Source: Phycisphaerales bacterium
Lineage (GTDB): Bacteria > Planctomycetota > Phycisphaerae > Phycisphaerales > UBA1924
Length of the DNA stretch: 60,489 nt
Direction: 5' to 3'
Assembly (NCBI GenBank): GCA_022072615.1
Contig: JAJVHS010000024.1
Coordinates: 1-60,489, forward strand
The notes under the pieces were generated by a model, which ran no database searches, was not told the origin of the DNA, and saw only the letters and a program-made list of their open reading frames with translations. The number at the start of each line of letters is the position of its first letter. The stretch's first letter is position 1. Made by a program: the position numbers and the translations under genes. Below, one piece after another: positions 15,915 through 25,800 of this stretch.

Positions 15915-17894
15915 TCATGCCAGTTCCAGCAGCAGCGCGAAGACCGTCCCCTTCCCGCCCTCGGGCTGCACCAGCTTCAGATCGCCGTCCATCCCGCGAG
16001 CCGCGCCGCGGGCGAGCGCCAGGCCGAGGCCCAGGCCCGGCACGCCCAGTTCCGTGGTTCGCGGGCCGCGGAAGTACGGCTCGAACACGCGGCGCGATTC
16101 CTCCACCGTCAGCCCCGGCCCGTTGTCCGCGACGGTGATCACCGCGTGGCCGCGGGCCAGGCGAACGCTCAGCGAGATGACCTGCGGAGCGTGGCCCCGA
16201 GCATATTTGCACGCGTTGTCCACGAGGTTGAGCAGGACCCGCTCGACGCCGGTGGGGTCGGCCTTCACGATGACGCCGGCGGACGCGCCAAGATCGGCTC
16301 GCAGCTCAAAGCCGCGCTCCGCCGCGTGCTCGGCGAGCTTGGCCGCAAGAGGATCGAGGATCGACCGCAGTTCGAGCTGCTGAATGGAACGGGCGGGGTC
16401 GCGCCTTCCGAGGCGTGCATACTCGAGCACGCTCTCGACGATCTGGGACAGGCGCAGCGATTCCCTGCTCATCGTGGCGAGGTACTCGGCGCGGCGGTCG
16501 GCGGGCACCATGTCCTCGGCGAGCATCTGCGAGTACATGCGGAAGGTGGTGATGGGGGTGCGGAGCTCGTGCGTGACGGCCGCGGCGAAGCGGCCCCGCC
16601 GCTCGGCGAGTTCGTGAAGCGCCTTGAGCACGCGCCACGTCACCACGAGGGCGGCGAGGACCGCGAGCCACGAGAGCAGGAGTCCGCCGCGGAGCGTCGT
16701 CCAGCCGATCGGGGCGGCGACCACGGCCTGGCGAACAACAAGCTCGGCGGGGATGGACGCCAAGGTGCGGCCGAGTGCTTCGGGCGGGCGGGCACGGACG
16801 TCGTCGCGCACCGGCTGAAGTTCGGCCCACGGCAGGAGGTCACCGATCCCCGAGAGCAGCCAGCTCCGCGTGAGCTGCCAGTCCATCCAGAATCCCTGCT
16901 CGTATTCGTTGCCGGAGAGGGAGACTCGTCTCGTAAAGACGAGCTGCGGGTTCTCTTCCGGCCCGACCCACGAGGGGGCCAAGTCGCTCATCGAGATGGG
17001 GGACTTGGTCGACTGTCGTGCGCTGTCTTCGCCGAGCTGCCGCCCGGCAGAATCCGCGAGAGCGCCGGCGGCGGCGCTCGCCGGTGGGGCCGGCTCGGCG
17101 GCGGAGCGGTTGCGTACCTGGTCTGTCGGCGGCGCCTGGAGCTCGACGCTCTGATCGAGTGATTCGGTTTTCTCGAGGTTCGCCCGGGCGTCGGCCGGAG
17201 CCTTGTCGCGCAGCGCCCGGGTCGCGACGGCGTTTTCGGGCGCGAGCTCGGGCGTTGAGGCGAGCGCGAGCCGTTCCTGCCGCCGGTCAAATTCGTTGGT
17301 GACGTCGTCACGGCCGTCGGCGTAGACCCGGGCGGCTTCGGGCTCGTACGCCGGGGCGCGTGCCTTCGACGCGGGGGGGGCGGCGGCCGCGCCGCTGAAC
17401 GTCTGCGGCGGCAGCAGCGACGTGAACTGGGAGAGCTGGTCCTGGGCGGCGATGAAGTTCATCGTCGAGTACGTGCCCGGGGGCGCGAGGTGCTGCTGCT
17501 CGGTCCGCGGCACCTGGGGTGACGTCACCTTTCCTTCCGAGTCCACCTCGAAGTACAGGCGGATCACGCCGACGGGAGCATCGAGCAGCGGCGAAGGAAC
17601 CAGCACCTCGCCGGGCGTGACCTCCTTGAGCATGTTGGTGAAGGCCCGGTCGGTGGGGTAGAAGCTCTGGTAGTGGAAATACGGCCGGGCCGCCTCGCGG
17701 GCGATGACGGGCGTCATGGCCGAGTCCATCCGCCACAGCGCGAGGCGCGTGGCTTCCTGGCGGGCCGCCGCGGCCTGCGAGTAGGCCTCGCGCTTCTCGA
17801 GCAGCAGCGCGTGGATGGTGAGCCACGTCATCGCCGCCAGCAGCGTGGCGGCGCACACCCAGAACACTCGGAACGTCGGCCGTGACGTCATCAT
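15915..17894 (-). CDS. Sensor histidine kinase with large extracytoplasmic domain
   Basis: 659 residues. TM1 (residues about 8-28) and TM2 (near 395-415) bracket a periplasmic region of about 365 residues that I cannot assign; part of it is Ala/Pro-rich and low in complexity. The cytoplasmic part has HisKA with the phospho-acceptor H442 in AVTHELRTPITTF, then HATPase_c: DNACKYA (N box), VADNGPGL (G1), FEPYFRG (F box), GLGLGLALARGAARGMDGD (G2). Its start ATG overlaps the TGA of the response regulator (ATGA, 17891-17894), so the pair is translationally coupled. Signal unknown. Confidence 0.93.
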   Translation of the reverse strand: MMTSRPTFRVFWVCAATLLAAMTWLTIHALLLEKREAYSQAAAARQEATRLALWRMDSAMTPVIAREAARPYFHYQSFYPTDRAFTNMLKEVTPGEVLVPSPLLDAPVGVIRLYFEVDSEGKVTSPQVPRTEQQHLAPPGTYSTMNFIAAQDQLSQFTSLLPPQTFSGAAAAPPASKARAPAYEPEAARVYADGRDDVTNEFDRRQERLALASTPELAPENAVATRALRDKAPADARANLEKTESLDQSVELQAPPTDQVRNRSAAEPAPPASAAAGALADSAGRQLGEDSARQSTKSPISMSDLAPSWVGPEENPQLVFTRRVSLSGNEYEQGFWMDWQLTRSWLLSGIGDLLPWAELQPVRDDVRARPPEALGRTLASIPAELVVRQAVVAAPIGWTTLRGGLLLSWLAVLAALVVTWRVLKALHELAERRGRFAAAVTHELRTPITTFRMYSQMLAEDMVPADRRAEYLATMSRESLRLSQIVESVLEYARLGRRDPARSIQQLELRSILDPLAAKLAEHAAERGFELRADLGASAGVIVKADPTGVERVLLNLVDNACKYARGHAPQVISLSVRLARGHAVITVADNGPGLTVEESRRVFEPYFRGPRTTELGVPGLGLGLALARGAARGMDGDLKLVQPEGGKGTVFALLLELA

Positions 17895-18616
17895 CCGCTC
17901 GCGGCTCCGTCGGTGGGGTCCTGCGGCGTGCCGAGCATGTAGCCCTTGGCGCGGACGGTCACGATGACCACCGGGGCGGCGGGGTCGTCGCCGAGCAGCT
18001 CGCGCAGCCGAGCGATGGCCATGTCGACCGTCCGGGTCTGGAGACCGCGGGCGTCGAGCTTCCACACCCGCGTCAGCAGCTCTTCGCGAGAGACCGCACG
18101 CCCGGGGTTGCAGGCCAGGTACTCGAGCACGCGGGCTTCCAGGTCCGGCAGCACGCGGCGGGTCTGGTCGGCGAGCACGACTTCGCGGCGGGCAAGGTCG
18201 ATGGTGCAGCCGCCGATCGTGAAGCGCCGGACCGGCGTGGGCCGCTCGGCCGATCGACGCAGCACCGCCTCGACGCGGGCGAGCATCTCGCGGGGACCGA
18301 AGGGCTTGACGATGTAGTCATCGGCTCCGGCTCGGAGGCCCTGGACGCGGTCTTCCTCCAGCCCCCGGGCGGTGAGGAAGATGACAGGGAGGCTGGCGGC
18401 CTGGCGCCGGAGCACCTCGAGCACTTCGAGACCGCTCATCTTGGGCATCAGGATGTCGAGGAGCACCAGGTCGATGCCGCCGGACACCGCGGCGGCCAGG
18501 CCGGCCTTGCCGTCGGCGGCCTCCTGGACGTCGTAGCCGGCGAACATGAGCGCATCGACGATGCCCCGGCGCACCGCCGCGTCGTCCTCGACCACCAGCA
18601 CCTTCGCGAGCGCCAT
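17891..18616 (-). CDS. OmpR/PhoB-family response regulator
   Basis: 241 residues. Receiver domain with the acidic pocket E10-D11-D12, phospho-acceptor D54 in LVLLDILMPKMSG, the T/S and K switch residues in FLTARG and YIVKPFGP. The C-terminal winged-helix DNA-binding domain shows the family end VSREELLTRVWKLDARGLQTRTVDMAIARLRELLGDD and VRAKGYML. I chose the ATG at 18616 (AGGAG eight bases upstream; the receiver begins at once); an in-frame upstream ATG adds 25 residues with no domain. It precedes and overlaps its kinase by four bases, and follows the VIT-VWA gene by 85 bases on the same strand. Confidence 0.94.
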   Translation of the reverse strand: MALAKVLVVEDDAAVRRGIVDALMFAGYDVQEAADGKAGLAAAVSGGIDLVLLDILMPKMSGLEVLEVLRRQAASLPVIFLTARGLEEDRVQGLRAGADDYIVKPFGPREMLARVEAVLRRSAERPTPVRRFTIGGCTIDLARREVVLADQTRRVLPDLEARVLEYLACNPGRAVSREELLTRVWKLDARGLQTRTVDMAIARLRELLGDDPAAPVVIVTVRAKGYMLGTPQDPTDGAASG

Positions 18617-18701
18617 GGAAACCGGCTCCTGTGCAAAGGCCGAGCGGCGCCTCCGCGCCGCCCGACCGCGTGACATCATCCTATCGGCCATCGCGGCGCG
18701 G

Positions 18702-21029
18702 CTACTTCGCCCCGTCGGCCCGCGGCCCGCGGATCAGCGTCCGCTTGCCGTTGAGCAGCGTGTACACATCGCCGTCGACGGCGAGCATTCCCTGCCTGCC
18801 CTCGGAGGCGAGCTGGCGCACCACGCCGAAGTACGCCTCGCTGCCGAACTCGATCGTGACCTCGGGTTCGGTCGATTCCAGGCCGCCGAGCATCGAATCA
18901 ACCCAGCGCTGGCCGCGGCGGAAGAGCGACCGGTCCGCGGCGTTCTGGACGGTCGTGATCCTGGTCCGGTTCATCGACTCGTCGAGGAACTCGAGTCCCA
19001 GGGCGACGTTGGAGGCGTCCGACCGCGCCGAGTAGTTCTGCTGCTGGGCCACCGCGTCGGCGCCCGTGCGTTCCTTCTGACGCAGGTACAACGTTTGGCC
19101 GGCCTCCGCGGCGGGCGCCGCCGGGACGTCACCGGGCAACTCGACCATCTGCCCGTCCCGCAGTTCCCTGAACCGTGCGAGGGGCATGCTCTCGTCGGTC
19201 GCCAGGAAGGAGGTGTACTCGGTCATGATGCCCCAGCGGGAGGAGAGCCGGACGATCTCGTCCACGAGCTCCTTGGACTGGCTCTCGTGTGCGCCGTTGC
19301 CGGCCGCCGCGGCCTGGCGGAGCTGCTCGGTGAGCTGCGCGATCTTCCGCGTGGCCCAGATGCGCGGGACGAAGCTGTTGCGGGTGGTCGCGTCGCCGGT
19401 GTCGAACGAGAACTCGTAACTGTGATCCTTCCCGAACCGGTGGCCGGTGAGGCGGAAACGGAGCGGCTGATCGGTGGTGTACTGGCCGAGGATGAGGACC
19501 TCGTCCTGCTCGTAGATGTCGTTGAGCGACCCCGGCAACACCTCGCGCACCAGGCGTGTCGAGATCTCGCCCTTGGAGTCGACCGCGTGCAGCGCGGGGT
19601 TCATGAGCTGCGGCCCGCGCAGGCGCTGGTACACCTGCGAGACCTTCTGCTCGACGTCCTCGTTGGGAAGGACCATCGTGGCCGCGCCGCGCGACGAGAT
19701 CGCGATGCTGTTGAGCAGCGGGGCGTTGACGTCGTACCCGACGCCGAAGCTGAAGATGCGGCGGTCGTGCGAGTTGGCCCTGGCGACCGCGTCGCGGATG
19801 GCGATCTCGCCGCGTTCACCCACGGTCGGGAGCCCGTCGGTCAGGAACAGGACCACCGGCAGGCAGTTGTCGGCGGGGCGCTGGCGCACGGCCTCGAGGA
19901 GCGCGTCGTGGATGTTCGTCCCGCCGTTGGGCTCGAGGCTCTGGATGTACGCCCGGGCGTCGGCCGCGGATTGCCGCGACTTCTCCACGGGGGCCTTGGC
20001 GAAGCTGCCGATGGTGTCGGAATAGTCGATGATGTTGAAGGTTTCGCCGTCGAAGAGGCCGTCGATGACCTGGATCGCGGCCTTGCGGGCCTGGTCGAAC
20101 TTCTCTCCCCGCATCGACCCGGACCGGTCGAGCACGAGGATGACCTCGCGCGGGCGGTCCTGCCGAACGTCGGTGGGCTTGGGCAACTTGGCGAGCAGCA
20201 GGAAGTAGCCGCCCTGCCCGCCGGCGACGGAAGGATCCGGGTAGGCCATCAGCGTGGCGCTGAGCGAACCGCTCTCGGAGGCCCCTCGCAGGTAGGAGAG
20301 CCGGAAGGCGCCGGGCGGGAGCGCGGAAGCGGCGGGAGTGGTCGCGACCGCGCGGCGGTCGGATTGGCGATCAACGGTCAGGTCGTGGCTCGGCGAGTAG
20401 ACGGCGGCGATCCCGCGCGGGTCTTCGATCGAGACCCGGACGTCCCAGCGCACGGCCTGTTCGGCGAGCGACTCGCTCCGCGGGAGCACGTAGTCGACGC
20501 GGTCGCCGTCTGCGGGGAGGAGCTGCTCGAACGTGATGGTGACGGTCTGGGTGGTGTTCGCGGGCACCGGGAACAGGCTCGTGCGGATCAGGTTGTACCC
20601 GGCGAACTCGACGAGCGCCGGGTCGCGAGCCTTGTTCACGATGGCGTCGTAGATGCGGCGGGCCTCGTCCCTGGGGAGGATCGCGGCCGAGGGCTCGGGC
20701 CCGGTGCCGTCGTACTGGACCGAACGCACCGTGACGCCGTCTGGGACGGGGATGAGAAGCTGGGCTTCCTGCGGGTGGTGGGCCGGGTTGGTGACCTTCA
20801 TCGTCAGGGCGGTCGTCGCCACCTGGGCGGTGAGATCGACCTTCGCGCTCACGGCGTCGAGACGTACGGCCTGCGCGTGCCGGACGTGGCGTCGCACCTG
20901 CGGGATGATGATGTTGTGGATGTCCGGTTCGGAGGGCCCGACGGCCTGCGGCTGGCCCGCGGCCGGTACGCCCGCCAGGACTGCCAGCGCGAGCAGCCCC
21001 GCGAGATGGATCACGCGTGTGCGCTTCAT
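18702..21029 (-). CDS. Exported VIT and von Willebrand factor A domain protein
   Basis: 775 residues. A signal peptide (MKRTRVIHLAGLLALAVLAGVPAAG) is followed by a VIT domain (about residues 40-170; AQVATTALTMKVTNPAHHPQEAQLLIPVP), then a VWA domain (near 290-460) with the metal motif VILVLDRSGSM and FLTDGLP. The C-terminal part ends in a beta-rich segment (DGDVYTLLNGKRTLIRGP). This is the bacterial inter-alpha-trypsin-inhibitor-like architecture, thought to be extracellular or periplasmic and adhesive. GGGAG precedes the ATG at 21029. It lies between pssA and the two-component genes on the minus strand. Substrate unknown. Confidence 0.9.
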   Translation of the reverse strand: MKRTRVIHLAGLLALAVLAGVPAAGQPQAVGPSEPDIHNIIIPQVRRHVRHAQAVRLDAVSAKVDLTAQVATTALTMKVTNPAHHPQEAQLLIPVPDGVTVRSVQYDGTGPEPSAAILPRDEARRIYDAIVNKARDPALVEFAGYNLIRTSLFPVPANTTQTVTITFEQLLPADGDRVDYVLPRSESLAEQAVRWDVRVSIEDPRGIAAVYSPSHDLTVDRQSDRRAVATTPAASALPPGAFRLSYLRGASESGSLSATLMAYPDPSVAGGQGGYFLLLAKLPKPTDVRQDRPREVILVLDRSGSMRGEKFDQARKAAIQVIDGLFDGETFNIIDYSDTIGSFAKAPVEKSRQSAADARAYIQSLEPNGGTNIHDALLEAVRQRPADNCLPVVLFLTDGLPTVGERGEIAIRDAVARANSHDRRIFSFGVGYDVNAPLLNSIAISSRGAATMVLPNEDVEQKVSQVYQRLRGPQLMNPALHAVDSKGEISTRLVREVLPGSLNDIYEQDEVLILGQYTTDQPLRFRLTGHRFGKDHSYEFSFDTGDATTRNSFVPRIWATRKIAQLTEQLRQAAAAGNGAHESQSKELVDEIVRLSSRWGIMTEYTSFLATDESMPLARFRELRDGQMVELPGDVPAAPAAEAGQTLYLRQKERTGADAVAQQQNYSARSDASNVALGLEFLDESMNRTRITTVQNAADRSLFRRGQRWVDSMLGGLESTEPEVTIEFGSEAYFGVVRQLASEGRQGMLAVDGDVYTLLNGKRTLIRGPRADGAK

Positions 21030-21145
21030 GGACGGTCTCCCGACGCGGCCCGCATCCGCCCCCACGGGCGTGCGTGGCCGGTCCACTGTTTGTACCGGCA
21101 AGCGGTCGGTGAGTGCGTCACGGCCGTGTAACGGCCGCGGCGGGG

Positions 21146-21976
21146 TTATCCGACGGGCTGGGCGTCGTCGGGCACGATGGCCGGTGGCGGAGCGGATTCC
21201 AGGCCCGAGGCCCGGGCCTTTCGGTACGAGGTGATGCTGAAGGGCAGCGTCAGCAGGTAGACGAAGGCCAGCCCGGCGAGCGTCGCCCAGAAGTCCTTGA
21301 TGGCGCAGACGACGATGAGCCCGACCACGGTCATGAGGGGGACGATGGCTCGGCGGTGAACGCGCAGGCGCTTGAAGGAGTAGAGCGGCTGGCGGCTGAT
21401 CTGCAGGAGGGCTACGAAGAAGGTGTGGGCGATGACCACGTAGAGGGGAAGTTCGGCCTCGAGGAGGCGGGACTCCTTGATCATCGCGGGGATGAGCACG
21501 ATCGCCGCGGCCGCGGGCGTCGGCAGGCCGACGAAGAACCGCGACGGTCCGGTCCCGGGCTTGGAGGGTTTCGCCGCCGCCGTGAACCGTGCGAGCCGCA
21601 ACGCGCTGCACAGGACGAATGTCATCACCGCCGCCAGGCCGATGAAGTCCCACTCGCCCATGGCCTCTTTATCCCCCAGCCGCCACTGGTGCAGGATGAT
21701 CGCCGGCGCGACGCCGAACGCCAGGAAATCCGCGAGCGAGTCGAGCACCGTTCCGAACTTGCTGGTCGCGCGGAGCAGGCGCGCCGCCCGTCCGTCCAGG
21801 CCGTCGAGCACGGCGGCGATGATCACGCCCATGATGGCGCGGTCCCAATCGGGCTTGAGCGCGAAGTGGATCGCCGACAGCCCCGCGCAGAGCGAGAGCG
21901 TGGTGATGAAGTTCGGCACCAGGTGCCGGATCGGGATCTCGCGGTTGTGCGTCTTTGATGGATACTTCAGGAACAC
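21146..21976 (-). CDS. pssA: CDP-diacylglycerol-serine O-phosphatidyltransferase
   Basis: About 276 residues, a polytopic CDP-alcohol phosphatidyltransferase. The motif D-G-x2-A-R-x8-G-x3-D-x3-D appears as DGLDGRAARLLRATSKFGTV followed by LDSLADF (the D's bind Mg and the nucleotide). It makes phosphatidylserine from CDP-diacylglycerol and serine. A GTG at 21976 with AAGGA just upstream is my preferred start; the protein then begins V-F-L-K-Y-P. It is 11 bases downstream of psd, which uses its product, so the two form a phosphatidylethanolamine operon. Confidence 0.9.
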   Translation of the reverse strand: MFLKYPSKTHNREIPIRHLVPNFITTLSLCAGLSAIHFALKPDWDRAIMGVIIAAVLDGLDGRAARLLRATSKFGTVLDSLADFLAFGVAPAIILHQWRLGDKEAMGEWDFIGLAAVMTFVLCSALRLARFTAAAKPSKPGTGPSRFFVGLPTPAAAAIVLIPAMIKESRLLEAELPLYVVIAHTFFVALLQISRQPLYSFKRLRVHRRAIVPLMTVVGLIVVCAIKDFWATLAGLAFVYLLTLPFSITSYRKARASGLESAPPPAIVPDDAQPVG

Positions 21977-21987
21977 GCTGCTCGTCC

Positions 21988-22773
21988 TTAAGCTGTTCCC
22001 CTCGCCGCCCCGTGCTCCACCGGCGAACCGCTCCCGGCGGCCCCGCCGGCCGCCGAGTCCCGAGCGATGATCGTTTCGCCCGCCACCATCCGCTGCCCGA
22101 CCTTGACCGCTGAGACAAATCCCGGCGGCAGGTAGACGTCCACCCGCGAGCCGAAGCGGATCAGCCCGTAGCGGTCGCCGCGGCCGAGCGCTGTTCCGGT
22201 GCGGACCTGGCAGACGATGCGTCGAGCCACGAGGCCCGCGATCTGGACGCACACGCACAGGCGGCCGTCGCGGAGGCGGATGCCCATGGCCAGACGCTCG
22301 TTGTCGGTGCTCGCCTTGTCGAAGCTGGCGTTGAAGAACTTGCCGGGGTGGTAGCGGAGCGACTCGGCAGTCCCCTCGATGGGCGCCCGGTTCACGTGGA
22401 CGTTGAAGACGTTCATGAACACGCTGACGCGCGTGACCGGCGGGTGCGCGGGGTCAAGATCGCTCGGCGCGGCCTGGACGATCATGCATACCACGCCGTC
22501 GGCGGGGCTCACCATCAGGCCGGCGTCGGCCGGGATGGCCCGGGCCGGGTCGCGGAAAAACCACACGCACCAGAGGGTGAGCAGCCCGCACACGGCCGCG
22601 ATGATCCACCCCCAGGGACCCAGGAGCGCCAGCGACCCCGCGGTGAGACCGGCGGTGGCCACGACAAACAACCCGATGATCGGCCAGCCGGGAACGCTGA
22701 TACCGAGCACGGGCCTGGGCGGAAAGGTGGCCGTGGGGGCGAACACTCGTTGAGCCGGTGCCGTCGTCAACAA
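21988..22773 (-). CDS. psd: Phosphatidylserine decarboxylase
   Basis: 261 residues, the short pyruvoyl-dependent form. A hydrophobic N-terminal pair of helices anchors it in the membrane. [18 protein letters not shown] and the cleavage region [11 protein letters not shown] are visible; the serine of F-G-S becomes the pyruvoyl group after self-cleavage. It turns phosphatidylserine into phosphatidylethanolamine. Start is a TTG at 22773 (a second TTG follows it) with AGGA upstream. First gene of the minus-strand run psd-pssA, then the VIT-VWA gene; divergent from hrpA. Confidence 0.92.
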   Translation of the reverse strand: MLTTAPAQRVFAPTATFPPRPVLGISVPGWPIIGLFVVATAGLTAGSLALLGPWGWIIAAVCGLLTLWCVWFFRDPARAIPADAGLMVSPADGVVCMIVQAAPSDLDPAHPPVTRVSVFMNVFNVHVNRAPIEGTAESLRYHPGKFFNASFDKASTDNERLAMGIRLRDGRLCVCVQIAGLVARRIVCQVRTGTALGRGDRYGLIRFGSRVDVYLPPGFVSAVKVGQRMVAGETIIARDSAAGGAAGSGSPVEHGAARGTA

Positions 22774-22843
22774 TGAATCCTAGGAACGTCGGTCGCGACG
22801 CTGACAATCCACGGATATCCGCACGACCTAGGCTCTTTGCCCG

Positions 22844-25800
22844 TTGGATCTTGCATCCTCCATCACCCAGCGCCTCGAACGGGTCACGCTCGGCGACGCC
22901 CAGCGCTTCCGCCGCGCGCTGCGGCAGATCGAGACCGGTTCTCCTGACCCGCGTCGTCGTGGTCCGGCGCTGCAGCGTCTGCTCCGGGAGGTCGAGGAAG
23001 CCGAGAAGCGCCGGGCCCGCCGCGCCGAGCAGCTACCAAAGCCGACGTATCCGGCCGACCTGCCCGTTTCGGCGATGCGGGAGGAGATCAAGGCCGCGAT
23101 CACCGAGCACCAGGTCATCGTGCTGTGCGGCGAGACCGGATCGGGCAAGACCACGCAGCTCCCCAAGATCTGCCTGGAACTGGGGCGAGGCGTGACAGGG
23201 CTCATCGGCCACACGCAGCCGCGCCGCATCGCGGCCCGGTCGGTCGCGGCCCGCATCGCCGAGGAGCTCGGCACCGATCTTGGCCGGACGGTCGGTTACA
23301 AGGTCCGCTTCGGCGACCGCACCAGCCCCGACACCTACATCAAGCTGATGACCGACGGCATCCTGCTCGCCGAAACCCAGAACGACCGGTGGCTCTGGGC
23401 GTACGACACGATCATCATCGACGAGGCGCACGAGCGGAGCCTCAACATCGACTTCCTGCTGGGCTACCTCCGCCAGCTCCTGCCGCGGCGGCCGGACCTG
23501 AAGGTCATCGTTACATCCGCCACCATCGACCCGGAGCGGTTCGCCCGGCACTTCGCGCGGGAGGTGAACGGTGTCCGGGTGCCGGCGCCGGTCGTCATGG
23601 TGCCCGGGCGGACATATCCCGTCGATGTCGTGTACGCGCCACCGGCGACCGGCGACGACGATCACGAGGCCGCGCCCGACCTCGAGACCGCCGTCCTTCA
23701 CGCGGTGGATGACGCGGCGCTCCGCGGGCCCGGTGACATCCTGATCTTTCTGCCCGGCGAGCGTGAGATCCGCGAGTGCGCCGAGGCGCTCCGCAAGCAC
23801 CACCCGCCGGGCGTGCAGATCCTGCCGCTCTATGCCCGTCTCTCACCCGACGAGCAGATGCGGGTTTTCGAGACGCACGCCCAGCGGCGAATCGTGCTCG
23901 CGACCAACGTCGCGGAGACTTCGCTCACGGTCCCGGGCATCCGCTCCGTGATCGACACCGGCCTTGCCCGGATCAAACGCTTCAACCCGCGCTCGAAGGT
24001 GACGCGCCTGCCGATCGAGGCCATTTCCCAGGCCTCGGCCAACCAGCGCAAGGGCCGAGCCGGGCGACTGGGCCCGGGCGTGTGCTATCGGCTCTACGCC
24101 GAGGACGATTTCCGGCAGCGGCCCGAGTTCACCGACCCGGAGATCCTGCGCACCAACCTCGCGCAGGTCATCCTCCAGATGAAGTCGCTCAAGCTCGGGC
24201 GGATCGAGGAGTTCCCGTTCGTCGAGCCGCCGGAGGGCAGGGCGGTCCGGTCCGGCTACGACACGCTCGCCGAGCTTGGCGCCATCGACGACAACGAGCG
24301 GCTGACGCCCATGGGCGCCGAGATGGCGCGGCTGCCGATCGATCCGCGGCTCTCGCGCATGCTGATCGCCGCGGACAAGGAGGGGTGCCTCGCCGAGATG
24401 CTCGTGATCTCGTCGGTGCTTGCCGTCCAGGACCCGCGCGACCGGCCGTTCGACCAGGCCGACGCGGCGGACAACTCGCACCGGCGGTTCATGGATCCCG
24501 AGTCGGACTTTGTCACGCTGCTCAACCTGTGGAGCTGGTACCAGGAGCACAAGCGTCACCTCTCGCACAGCAAGCTGCGCAAGCTGTGCCGGTCGAGCTT
24601 CGTCTCGTACCTGCGCATGCGCGAGTGGGAGGAGGTCCACCGTCAGCTCCACGACCAGATGATGGAGATGGGCTACTCGGCGCAGACCTACAAGGGGGTC
24701 TGGCACGGCAAGTTCCATCAGGACGACCAGGTGGTCGCGTCCGCCGCGGCGCCCGCGCGCAAGGAGACGCTCGAAGCCCAGGCCCAGCACGCGCACATCC
24801 ACCGAGCCGTCCTTGCGGGCATGCTCGGAAACGTCGCCAAGAAGGGCGAGGAGTTCACGTACATCGGGGCCCGAGCGGGAAGCGGGGGTGGGGGGGGCGG
24901 CGGTGGGGGTGGAGGCGGCGGCGGTGGGACTGGGGCGGGCTCGCAGAATCCCGGCGCTGCTTCTTCGACCTCGGCCGGGTCGGCGAGCGGGTTTGCGATC
25001 TGGCCGGGCAGTTCGCTCTTCCGCAAGTCGCCGCGGTGGATCGTCGCGGCCGAGCTTGTTCAAACCAGCCGGCTCTTTGCCCGTACCGTGGCCAAGGTGC
25101 AGCCCGAGTGGATCGAGGAGGTCGGGGCGCACCTCATCAAGCGCACGCACTCCGAGCCGCACTGGGACCGCGACCACGGCACGGTCTTCGCCTACGAGCG
25201 TGTCACGCTGTGGGGTCTTGAGATCATCGCCCGGCGCAGGGTCCACTACGGGCCGATCGACCCGAAGCACTCCCGCGAAGTGTTCATCCACCACGCGCTG
25301 GTCGAGGGCGACGCCGAGCACCACGGCCCGTTCTTCGATCACAACCGCCGGCTGATGGAGCGTGCCCTCTCCGTTGAGGCGAAGGCTCGAAAGCACGGCC
25401 TTGTGGCGGATTCCCAGGCTCGGTTTGCGTTCTATGACCGCCGCCTGCCGCCGAACATCTTCAGCATGTCGGCGTTCGAGAAGTGGCGTCGCCACGCCGA
25501 GCGGGACAACCCGCGTCTGCTGTTCATGTCGATGGACGACGTGATCGTCGAGAACGACCCGCGCGTCACGCCCGAGGCCTTCCCCGACGCGTTGCCGCTG
25601 CGCAGCGCCATCGACGCGGGGAAGCTGGCGCCCGCGAACGTGTCGGCGAGCCCGCTCGCCGCCGCGCCGATTCAGTACCGCTACGACCCGGGGTCGCCGG
25701 ATGACGGCATCACGGTCACGGTCCCGCTCCAGGCGATCGGCGGGCTGAGCCCCGCGCGGTGCGAATGGCTGGTGCCCGGGATGCTGCAGGAGAAGATCGT

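Noticed and set aside
21119..21138. Hairpin CGGCCG/CGGCCG after pssA as a terminator
   Set aside because: Stem of only six bases and no T-run on the minus strand; too weak to list.
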